From Acidobacteriota bacterium (GTDB lineage: Bacteria > Acidobacteriota > Holophagae > Holophagales > Holophagaceae), in NCBI GenBank assembly GCA_021778785.1, contig JAJYBX010000076.1, forward strand, positions 1 through 7,872: 7,872 nt of DNA, in the 5' to 3' direction. Positions within the stretch are counted from its first letter, which is position 1. Every line of letters begins with the position of its first letter. Positions 1 to 5,696 of this stretch are shown in pieces. The position numbers were made by a program, and so were the translations under genes. The notes beneath the pieces are model-generated. The model searched no databases. It saw only the letters and a list, made by a program, of their open reading frames with translations, and was not told the DNA's origin.

Positions 1-1
1 G

Positions 2-2494
2 ATGGAAGGTGGGCTGCTCCCAGACAGGCCAGGTGAACAGGGGCGGCAGGGGCACGACCCCATCCCTGGCCACGGGCAGGGAACCGGCGGGCTGGAGCGT
101 TCCGGAGTCCCCCACATGGAAGCGCACGAGGCAGAGGCGGAAGCCCTCCGTCACCACCGTGCCCACCTCGTCGCCCGGAGGGATGGCATCCCGGATCACG
201 CGCCGGGAGCTGGGGTCGGTGACGTTCAGGAGCCCCCAGGGGAGGCGGGCCTCCAGGAAGCTCCAGCCGTCCCCGGCCGTGCCCTCCCGCCACTCGGCCC
301 GGGAATCGAAAGCCGGATCCGAGCGATCCTGCGTGCCCCGGCGGAGCCAGCCGATCGCCTGCCGGTGGCCGGGGAAGCGGGTGCCGTCGCGGCCGAGGCG
401 GGGCCGGTTGCTCTCGGTCATGGGCATGACGAAGATCCCCGCGTCGTTGTCCACGCTGCGGATGGGGCGGTCCAGGCGGTGGGTGAAGAGGTCGTAGGGC
501 GCATCTGCGTACAGGGCCGTCTGGTCGCCCTGGAAGCGCACCACGAATTCCAGCCCCGCCTGGGAGCGCAGGCCCAGGCCCCAGGGCAGGCGGTGGTCCC
601 CGAGGTCGGCGCCGTGGGTGTCGAGGCCCACCGCGAAGCCCTCCTTCGCCCAGTCCGGGACGGGGCCCTTGAAGAAGAGGCCCAGGTTGAGCCAGCCCTC
701 GTCCGCCAGCACCTTCAGCCGGAGGCCGGGTCCCGCGAGGTAGTCGGGCACGGCGGCCCAGTCGCCGGCCTTCCCGTCGATGCGGATGGCGGGCCCCGCC
801 GCGCCCGGGTGGTAGGCGATGAGGCCGTAGTTCTCCTCCGCGTCCTCGACGTTGTACCAGAGGGGCTTCCGCTCCAGGGGCACTTCGTCGTCGATGACCA
901 GCCAGTTCTTCTTGAACCACTCGTCGATCCACGCGAAGAGCATGCCCCCGGCGCAGCCGTTGTCGTGGATGTCCCGGAACATCCGGGCATCCTGCTCGCC
1001 CTGTTCACGCTCCGACTGCCCCCCGTGGGTCATGCCCTGGGGCTGCCAGTGGGCCACCAGCCGCGAGCTGGGCACGCCGAATTCCGAGATCAGCACCGGA
1101 TGCTTCCGGTGGTGGGCCACCAGATCGCGCAGGTAGGCGGCGTAGGTGTCGCCGCCCTTCGCGTAGCCCGGATCGAGGTTCAGGAAGTCCGGATAGTACG
1201 GATAGGCGTGGTAGCTGGCGAAGATCCCCGCCGGATCGAGGGGCAGGGCGTCCACCTTCTCCAGGTCCAGGCCCACGGCGTCGTTGTCGTACTCCCGGAT
1301 CTGCCGCTCGCCGGGCGTCACGCCGAGCTTCCGGTCCCAGGCCAGCTCCTCGTCCTTGGTGGACTCGGTGGGGTGGGTGAGGGGATCGAGGGTGGGCCAG
1401 TTCGTGTAGGCCAGGGGCCGCTGGGCGTGGTACGTGTCGAACTCGTAGTCCAGGAAGTAGTCCATGGCCACGGTCATGAACACCTCGGTGGCATTCCCCT
1501 GCTTCACGGAAAGGAACCGGCCCCGGTAGTCGGAGAGGCCGGGATGGCGGGCGTCGTAGGCCTCCACACCGGCGGGCTCCCACTCGCGGCCGAGGATGAT
1601 GGCCAGCGTCCACTTCGACACGTCGGCGCGGTAGGCGCCGGCGGCGTGGCCGGGCGCGGGGGGGATGTCCGCGCGGCCGTGGATCAGGTCCACCACCCGG
1701 CGCATCTCCAGCCGCCACCGGGACCACCAGCCCTCCTCGCGGAAGTCGTCGTCCGGCGGCGGCTCGGTCCAGACGCCGTGGATGAGCCAGATGGGCTTCG
1801 CGGCCTTGGCGTTGTGCTCGGCCAGGGCCTCGTAGAAACCCGGGGGGTGGATGGTGTAGACCCGGATGGCGTTCACGCCCAGCTCGGCCATCTCCCCGAT
1901 CCAGCCGGCGTAGGTGGCCTTGTCCGGGAACTCGCTGGGATGCCGGCCGGGCAGCGCCGCGCCCAGGTTGATGCCCTTGATGAAGAAGGGCCGCCAGCCT
2001 CCGCGGCCATCGGGGATCGCGAAGCCCCGGCCCGCCACGCGGGCGGGCATCTGCAGGGCCTTCGGCCGCATCAGGGGCGGCAGGGGCGGGGGCGGGTCGG
2101 GGGCCAGGAGCCGGGCCCGGGCCACGGCCTCCTTTACGTCCATCCGGGCCGGATCTCGCGCCAGGGCGGCTTCGAGGGCGGTCCGTCCCTCCCGGTTGCG
2201 CCCTTCCCGGAGGAGGCAGAGGCCCAGCCCGTAGGCGGCGTCGACGTAGCCCGGGGCCCGGTCCAGGGCCGCGCCGAAATGGTCGGCGGCCTCCCGCACC
2301 CGCTCCAGGCGCAGGGCGGCAAAGCCCGCGGCCACACGGGCGTCGGCATCGTCCGGGTGGGCGGCCAGCCAGGCCTCCAGGAACCGCCGGGCCTCCAGGG
2401 GACGGCCCGCATGGAGGGCCTTCTGCCCCTGGACCAGGAGGTTGTCCTGCGGCGCGGGTTGCACGAAGGCGGGTGGGGCGGCAGGAAGGATCAT
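2..2494 (-). CDS. TPR-containing glycoside hydrolase (clan A-type TIM barrel) with CBM9-like C-terminal domain, partial at left edge
   Basis: 831 codons are present and the C-terminus lies beyond the left edge. I translated it by hand without meeting a stop. Residues 17-125 look like TPR helices. A proline-rich linker (131-143) leads to a TIM barrel from about 150 to 560: strand-like FIKGINLG (171-178), GVNAIRVYTIHPPGFYEAL (206-224), IILGREWEP (299-307, E304 candidate acid/base), SYHAYPYYPDF (427-437) and VLISEFGVP (467-475, E471 candidate nucleophile). This order fits clan GH-A enzymes (GH2/GH5/GH72-like) that cleave or transfer beta-glycosides; the substrate cannot be told. From about 568 (AIRIDGKAGDW) a beta-rich segment resembles CBM9/DOMON-like carbohydrate-binding domains. 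The N-terminus has no evident signal peptide or membrane segment, which is odd for such an enzyme. The start ATG overlaps the deacetylase stop (ATGA) and has GGGAGG seven bases upstream. Confidence is high that it is a gene and moderate for the family. Confidence 0.85.
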   Translation of the reverse strand, partial: MILPAAPPAFVQPAPQDNLLVQGQKALHAGRPLEARRFLEAWLAAHPDDADARVAAGFAALRLERVREAADHFGAALDRAPGYVDAAYGLGLCLLREGRNREGRTALEAALARDPARMDVKEAVARARLLAPDPPPPLPPLMRPKALQMPARVAGRGFAIPDGRGGWRPFFIKGINLGAALPGRHPSEFPDKATYAGWIGEMAELGVNAIRVYTIHPPGFYEALAEHNAKAAKPIWLIHGVWTEPPPDDDFREEGWWSRWRLEMRRVVDLIHGRADIPPAPGHAAGAYRADVSKWTLAIILGREWEPAGVEAYDARHPGLSDYRGRFLSVKQGNATEVFMTVAMDYFLDYEFDTYHAQRPLAYTNWPTLDPLTHPTESTKDEELAWDRKLGVTPGERQIREYDNDAVGLDLEKVDALPLDPAGIFASYHAYPYYPDFLNLDPGYAKGGDTYAAYLRDLVAHHRKHPVLISEFGVPSSRLVAHWQPQGMTHGGQSEREQGEQDARMFRDIHDNGCAGGMLFAWIDEWFKKNWLVIDDEVPLERKPLWYNVEDAEENYGLIAYHPGAAGPAIRIDGKAGDWAAVPDYLAGPGLRLKVLADEGWLNLGLFFKGPVPDWAKEGFAVGLDTHGADLGDHRLPWGLGLRSQAGLEFVVRFQGDQTALYADAPYDLFTHRLDRPIRSVDNDAGIFVMPMTESNRPRLGRDGTRFPGHRQAIGWLRRGTQDRSDPAFDSRAEWREGTAGDGWSFLEARLPWGLLNVTDPSSRRVIRDAIPPGDEVGTVVTEGFRLCLVRFHVGDSGTLQPAGSLPVARDGVVPLPPLFTWPVWEQPTFH

Positions 2495-3402
2495 AGGCCC
2501 GCCTCCCGCAGCCGCACCTTCTCGCGGGCATAGGCCTCCTCCAGACCCTCGGCCCGGGCGGGGATCAGGCCCCGCTCCGCCGCGAGGGTTCTCAGAAGGC
2601 TGGTGCCCGTATCCAGGGTCCGGGGCGCCTGCTGGTAGATGGGATCGGCGTAGGCCTCCAGGGGACCCACGAGGGTCCACCCGTTGGCCCGCAGGGCGTG
2701 GATGAGGTCGCCCAGGAAGAGGGCGTTCAGCAGGCAGTGGTGCAGCAGCATGGCGTGCGCCACCTCCCGGCCCGTCAGCCTCAGGGCGAGGGCCCGGGCG
2801 CGGTCCGCCTGGTCCAGCACGTCCTCCACGTAGTAGGTGCGGTAGGGTTCCAGATCCGCGTGGGGATCAGCCTTGAGGCGGGTCCGCAGGTGCTCGTCGA
2901 TGAGCCAGTCGAAGGTGGGGATGGTCACCTGGGCGTCGCGGTAGCCGGCCTCGGCCAGGGCCTTCCGCATGCCGTCCCGGGCTTCGAGCGTGGCGCCCTC
3001 CTTCAGGTAGGGGAAGCGGAACAGCCTCGTGTAGCCCGGGAGCCCCCGGATCATGGCGTCGCAGCGCTGGAAGTCCGCCTCGAAGGCGGCGAGGTCCGCG
3101 AGGCGCAGGTGCGAGTAGGTGTGGTTGCCCACCCGGTGGCCGGCTTCGCCCCAGGCGGCCAGGGCCGCCCGACCCTCCGGGGTGTCGCCGCCGTCGATGC
3201 CGTTGGCGAAGACGATGGCCTGGACCTTGGCTTCCTTGAGGGCCTTCAGGATCGCGGCGTTGCGCTGGTCCGGGGACAGGAGCGGTGTCCGCACCCGGTT
3301 CGGGCCGTCGTCGAAGGTGAGGGCGAGGGACTGGGCCGCCAGGCCCAGCGCGCCGAAGGCCGCGAGGAGGAGGCTGCGCCCGGCCGCGCCGGGTCTCACC
3401 AT
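2491..3402 (-). CDS. Polysaccharide deacetylase (NodB homology domain, carbohydrate esterase family 4-like), exported
   Basis: 303 residues. The N-terminus (MVRPGAAGR, then a hydrophobic run at about 10-23) reads as a signal peptide, so the enzyme probably acts outside the cytoplasm. The NodB motifs appear in order: LTFDDGPN (28-35; D31 presumed base, D32 metal ligand), NHTYSH (93-98; H94 and H98 metal ligands), RFPY (129-132), a TFDW segment (163-166) and LLHH (219-222). Family members remove N- or O-acetyl groups from polysaccharides such as peptidoglycan, chitin-like polymers or exopolysaccharide; which one cannot be read from sequence. The chosen ATG overlaps the last seven bases of the E1 beta gene, with a GTG directly after it as an alternative start. 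There is no clear Shine-Dalgarno, so translation is probably coupled to the gene before it. Its TGA overlaps the ATG of the glycoside hydrolase, which suggests a shared transcript and related glycan work. Confidence 0.93.
   Translation of the reverse strand: MVRPGAAGRSLLLAAFGALGLAAQSLALTFDDGPNRVRTPLLSPDQRNAAILKALKEAKVQAIVFANGIDGGDTPEGRAALAAWGEAGHRVGNHTYSHLRLADLAAFEADFQRCDAMIRGLPGYTRLFRFPYLKEGATLEARDGMRKALAEAGYRDAQVTIPTFDWLIDEHLRTRLKADPHADLEPYRTYYVEDVLDQADRARALALRLTGREVAHAMLLHHCLLNALFLGDLIHALRANGWTLVGPLEAYADPIYQQAPRTLDTGTSLLRTLAAERGLIPARAEGLEEAYAREKVRLREAGL
2502..2507 (-). promoter_or_regulatory. Shine-Dalgarno of the glycoside hydrolase gene
   Basis: GGGAGG on the minus strand, seven bases before the ATG at 2494, lies inside the last codons of the deacetylase gene. 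It supports independent or coupled initiation at the ATGA overlap and argues against an earlier start; the short upstream stretch in this frame that I checked contains no start codon. Confidence 0.6.
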
Positions 3403-4352
3403 GCCAGCAGCCGGTCCACTGCGGCGCGGATGGCGGCGGGGCCGGGCAGGAAGGCGGCCTCCAGGGGCGGGCTGGCGGGGGTGGGCGTGTCCGCCGCGCC
3501 CAGGCGCATCACCGGCGCATCCAGCCAGGGGAAGCAGGCCTCCTGGAGGCGGGCCGCCAGCTCGGCGCCGGGGCCGAAGGTGCGGCTGGCCTCCGTGAGC
3601 ACCAGCACCCGGTGGGTGCGCTTCGCCAGGGCCTCGATCGCGGCGTCGTCCAGGGGCCAGAGGGTGCGCAGGTCCAGCACGGCCACGTCGAGATCGGCCA
3701 CCGCCTCCAGGGCCGTGTGCTGGGCCGCGCCGTAGGTGACGATGGCGGCGGCGCCCCCATCCTTCCGCAGGGCGGCCTCGCCCAGGCGCGCGGTGGGCGC
3801 CTCGTCCCACTGGTCCTTGAGGCGCCGGTAGAGGTGCTTGTGCTCCAGGAAGAGCACGGGATCCGGATCGTCGATGGCGGCCCGCAGCAGGGCGTAGGCA
3901 TCGCGGACCGTGCCCGGCGCCACCACCTTCAGGCCGGGGCTGCCCAGGAAGTGGCCCTCGGGGTTCTGGCTGTGGAAGGGCCCGCCGCCGTTGCCGCCGC
4001 CGGCCGGACCCCGGAACACCACGGGCACGCTCGCGCCCCAGCGCCAGTGGGCCTTGGCGGCGAAGTTCACCATGAGATCCGAGGCCAACAGGGCGAAGTC
4101 CATGAACTGGAATTCCGCCACGGCCCGCTGGCCCATGAGCGCCAGGCCGATGGCCGAGCCCGCGATGGCCTGTTCGGAGATGGGCGTGTCGATGACGCGG
4201 TCCGCGCCGAAGCGCTCCAGCAGGCCCTCCGTGGCGCGGAAGGCCCCGCCGTAGACGCCGATGTCCTCGCCCAGGCAGCACACGCGGGCATCGGCCTCCA
4301 TGGCGTCGTGGAGCGCCTGGCGGATGGCCTCGACGTAGGTGCCGCTGAACAT
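3396..4352 (-). CDS. 2-oxoacid dehydrogenase (pyruvate/branched-chain) E1 component, beta subunit
   Basis: 318 residues, close to the usual length of about 325 for this subunit. It forms the beta half of the thiamine-diphosphate E1 heterotetramer that decarboxylates a 2-oxoacid and passes the acyl group to lipoyl-E2. Visible family blocks are LGEDIGVYGG (27-36), DTPISE (55-60; E60 is the conserved glutamate that activates ThDP), EFQFMDF (80-86), GGGPFHSQ (122-129; H127 matches the conserved active-site histidine) and FLEHKHLYRR further on. The C-terminal part has the transketolase C-domain look (VAVLDLRTLWPLDD, VLVLTEASRTFGPGAE). Pyruvate and branched-chain oxoacid enzymes cannot be separated from this alone, so no symbol is given. 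The start ATG at 4352 is chosen because family homology begins there and GGGGGG precedes it; the open frame runs further upstream without homology. No E1 alpha, E2 or E3 gene adjoins it. It opens a tightly packed three-gene group. Confidence 0.93.
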   Translation of the reverse strand: MFSGTYVEAIRQALHDAMEADARVCCLGEDIGVYGGAFRATEGLLERFGADRVIDTPISEQAIAGSAIGLALMGQRAVAEFQFMDFALLASDLMVNFAAKAHWRWGASVPVVFRGPAGGGNGGGPFHSQNPEGHFLGSPGLKVVAPGTVRDAYALLRAAIDDPDPVLFLEHKHLYRRLKDQWDEAPTARLGEAALRKDGGAAAIVTYGAAQHTALEAVADLDVAVLDLRTLWPLDDAAIEALAKRTHRVLVLTEASRTFGPGAELAARLQEACFPWLDAPVMRLGAADTPTPASPPLEAAFLPGPAAIRAAVDRLLAW

Positions 4353-4359
4353 GGTCAAT

Positions 4360-4365
4360 CCCCCC
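4360..4365 (-). promoter_or_regulatory. Probable Shine-Dalgarno of the E1 beta gene
   Basis: A run of six G on the minus strand lies seven bases before the ATG at 4352. It is a G-rich rather than canonical GGAGG site. Together with the onset of homology it fixes the start, although the frame stays open well upstream. Confidence 0.45.
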
Positions 4366-4387
4366 GACCGGACGGTTCGGAAAGGAT

Positions 4388-4507
4388 CTCCACGAAGGGC
4401 ACAAAGAAAGGATCCTGATGCGCACGAAGGCCATTCCTGCCAGCTGTGACCGGCTGTCTTCGTGTCCCTTCTGGCGCCCGGAGGGCGTCTTCGTGTCCTT
4501 CGTGGAG
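4388..4507. repeat. Intergenic inverted-repeat element built from CACGAAGG-type motifs
   Basis: The 163 bases between the CBS-type gene and the E1 beta gene (4353-4515, beyond the three tandem TGA codons) hold no gene. The stretch 4388-4407 and the reverse complement of 4488-4507 match at 18 of 20 positions, so the element has near-perfect inverted ends about 120 bases apart. The core CACGAAGG occurs forward at 4391-4398 and 4423-4430 and reversed at 4497-4504. A twelve-base motif, GTCTTCGTGTCC, is directly repeated at 4456-4467 and 4487-4498. A small hairpin with 5-base stems, CGCCC/GGGCG, sits at 4475-4487. The octamer AAAGGATC appears at 4381-4388 and 4407-4414. Such a layout resembles REP/MITE-like dispersed elements, but whether it is dispersed in this genome cannot be seen here. 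It occupies the leader/promoter region of the E1 beta group. Confidence 0.7.
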
Positions 4508-4518
4508 GCTTTTCATCA

Positions 4519-5526
4519 TCAACCCTCGGCATCCGGCTCGAAGAGCCCCTGGGCGGCCAGCCACTCATCGTTGAAGATGCTGCTGAGGTAGCGGCCTGCG
4601 CCATCGGGGAAGACGGTGACGATGCGGTAGGGCCGCTCCCGGGGCGGCAGCCGCTTCGCCACCTGGCGGACAGCCCAGAGGGCCGCGCCGCTGGAGCCGC
4701 CGCCCAGGATGCCCTCCTCCCGCACCAGGCGCCGCGCGTGGTGGAAGGCCTGACGGTCGGTGATCTGGAGCATGTCGTCCACCACGTCGAACTCCATGGT
4801 GGGGATGAGGAACTCGTCGCCCAGCCCCTCGACCTTGTAAGGCCCGGCCTTGAGTTCCTTCTCGCCGCGGAAGTGGGGCGAGAAGACGGAGCCCACGGGA
4901 TCCACGGCGATGACGCGGATCTTCGGATCCTGCTCCTTCAGGTAGCGGCCCGTGCCGCCGATGGTGCCGCCGGTGCCTGCGCCCGCCACGAAGACGTCGA
5001 TCCGCCCCTCCATCTGCTCCCAGATCTCCGGCCCCGTGCCGTGGTAGTGGGCGGCGTTGTTCTCGCGGTTGCCGTGCTGGTCGGGGAAGTAGCAGCCGGG
5101 GGTCTCCCGGGCCAGCTTGACCGCCAGGCGGTTGTAGCTGTCGGGGTGCTCCGGCGCCAGGCTCGTGTCCGCCTTCACCACGTCCACCCCCAGGGCCAGC
5201 AGCTGGTTCAGTTTCTCCTTCGAGATGGTGTCCCGCACCACGGCCTTCAGCCGGTAGCCCTTCTGGATGGCCAGGAGCGCCAGGCCCATGGCCGTATTGC
5301 CCGAGGAGTTCTCGATGATCGTGTCGCCGGGCTTCAGTCGGCCGTCGCGCTCGGCGGCTTCGATCATGTAGCGGGCGATGCGGTCCTTGCTGCTGCCCAT
5401 GGGATTCATGAATTCCAGCTTGGCGAAGATCTCCGCCGGAAGGTCCGCGACGACGCGGCGGAGCCGGACCAGGGGCGTGTTGCCGATGGCCTCCAGGACG
5501 CTGCCGCAGGGCTTCCGGTAGTGCAT
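4519..5526 (-). CDS. cbs: Cystathionine beta-synthase / cysteine synthase-family PLP enzyme, catalytic core only
   Basis: 335 residues, fold type II PLP enzyme, presumably cytoplasmic. The expected reaction is beta-replacement on serine (or an O-acylated serine) with homocysteine or sulfide, giving cystathionine or cysteine. Visible motifs are AIGNTPLVRL (13-22), NPMGSSKDR (41-49; K47 is the Schiff-base lysine), ENSSGNT (72-78; substrate carboxylate loop), GTGGT (184-188; PLP phosphate loop), VDPVGSVF and a late GGGSSGAA (serine to the PLP ring nitrogen). The block after the phosphate loop resembles CBS more than CysK, so cystathionine beta-synthase is preferred, but O-acetylserine sulfhydrylase activity is not excluded. 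No regulatory CBS domain pair follows. The frame stays open upstream to 5640, but homology begins at MHYRKPCGS and a strong Shine-Dalgarno precedes that ATG. The gene ends in three consecutive in-frame TGA codons (4513-4521). It looks monocistronic, with hairpins upstream and a repeat element downstream. Confidence 0.92.
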   Translation of the reverse strand: MHYRKPCGSVLEAIGNTPLVRLRRVVADLPAEIFAKLEFMNPMGSSKDRIARYMIEAAERDGRLKPGDTIIENSSGNTAMGLALLAIQKGYRLKAVVRDTISKEKLNQLLALGVDVVKADTSLAPEHPDSYNRLAVKLARETPGCYFPDQHGNRENNAAHYHGTGPEIWEQMEGRIDVFVAGAGTGGTIGGTGRYLKEQDPKIRVIAVDPVGSVFSPHFRGEKELKAGPYKVEGLGDEFLIPTMEFDVVDDMLQITDRQAFHHARRLVREEGILGGGSSGAALWAVRQVAKRLPPRERPYRIVTVFPDGAGRYLSSIFNDEWLAAQGLFEPDAEG

Positions 5527-5530
5527 GGGG

Positions 5531-5538
5531 TTCCTCCC
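5531..5538 (-). promoter_or_regulatory. Shine-Dalgarno of the cystathionine beta-synthase gene
   Basis: GGGAGGAA on the minus strand ends four bases before the ATG at 5526 (GGAGG core six bases away). This strong site decides the start in favour of MHYRKP and against the open frame extension further upstream. A CATACT hexamer at 5545-5550 could be a -10-like element, but I found no matching -35, so no promoter is called. Confidence 0.7.
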
Positions 5539-5587
5539 GTTGCCAGTATGCCCGGCGCCCTCAGCGGGAAGAAATCCTTGCCGGACG

Positions 5588-5623
5588 GGAATCGCCCCCT
5601 TCCAGCACCCGGGGGGTGATTCC
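5588..5623 (-). promoter_or_regulatory. Stable hairpin in the leader of the cystathionine beta-synthase gene
   Basis: GGAATC (5588-5593) pairs with GATTCC (5618-5623). After one G-U pair, CCCCC (5595-5599) pairs with GGGGG (5612-5616), leaving a loop of 12 bases, so twelve stacked pairs in all. It lies about 60 bases upstream of the ATG. No uridine run follows on the minus strand, so a classic terminator is unlikely. It may be a leader structure, a second transcription block after the repeat-protein gene, or chance in GC-rich DNA. It does not match a riboswitch class I recognise. Confidence 0.4.
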
Positions 5624-5644
5624 TTCCTTGGACGGTGCAACTCC

Positions 5645-5675
5645 GACCCGGCCGGGAGGGCCCCGGCCTCGGGTC
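5645..5675 (-). terminator. Probable factor-independent-like terminator hairpin after the repeat-protein gene
   Basis: GACCCG (5645-5650) plus GCCGGG (5651-5656) pair with CCCGGC (5662-5667) and CGGGTC (5670-5675), giving twelve GC-rich pairs, a five-base loop and a two-base bulge. It begins 22 bases past the TAG of the repeat-protein gene, the usual place for a terminator. There is no uridine tract after it, so it would be an I-shaped hairpin or an mRNA-end stabiliser. The remaining intergenic bases, 5527-5696, hold the leader of the next gene and no coding sequence. Confidence 0.5.
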
Positions 5676-5696
5676 CAGCTGCTGACGAGCTTCGTC

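Noticed and set aside
1005..2531. Open frame of about 500 codons on the minus strand overlapping the glycoside hydrolase in another frame
   Set aside because: Low-complexity R/P/G/A-rich translation with no motifs; the hydrolase frame carries TPR, TIM-barrel and CBM9-like signatures and a proper start with Shine-Dalgarno.
2..2533. Very long open frame of more than 800 codons on the plus strand opposite the glycoside hydrolase
   Set aside because: Its translation is rich in G, P, A, R and V with no recognisable domain, and it mirrors the codons of the minus-strand gene, whose motifs are clear. GC-rich third positions remove stops from the opposite strand.
3403..4434. N-terminal extension of the deacetylase frame to give a protein of about 650 residues
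   Set aside because: This part is the E1 beta gene read out of frame. A signal peptide begins at the ATG at 3402, and the NodB motifs follow directly.
4388..4507. Terminator of the CBS-type gene
   Set aside because: The matching arms are about 80 bases apart with no uridine run after them. A repeat element explains the internal motif copies better, though a role in transcript ends is possible.
4462..5619. Plus-strand open frame opposite the CBS-type gene
   Set aside because: No domain is recognisable, and the minus-strand frame has all PLP-enzyme motifs.
5527..5644. Sigma-70 promoter for the CBS-type gene
   Set aside because: Only weak hexamers are present (a CATACT and a TTGCAC not properly spaced), so no promoter could be supported.
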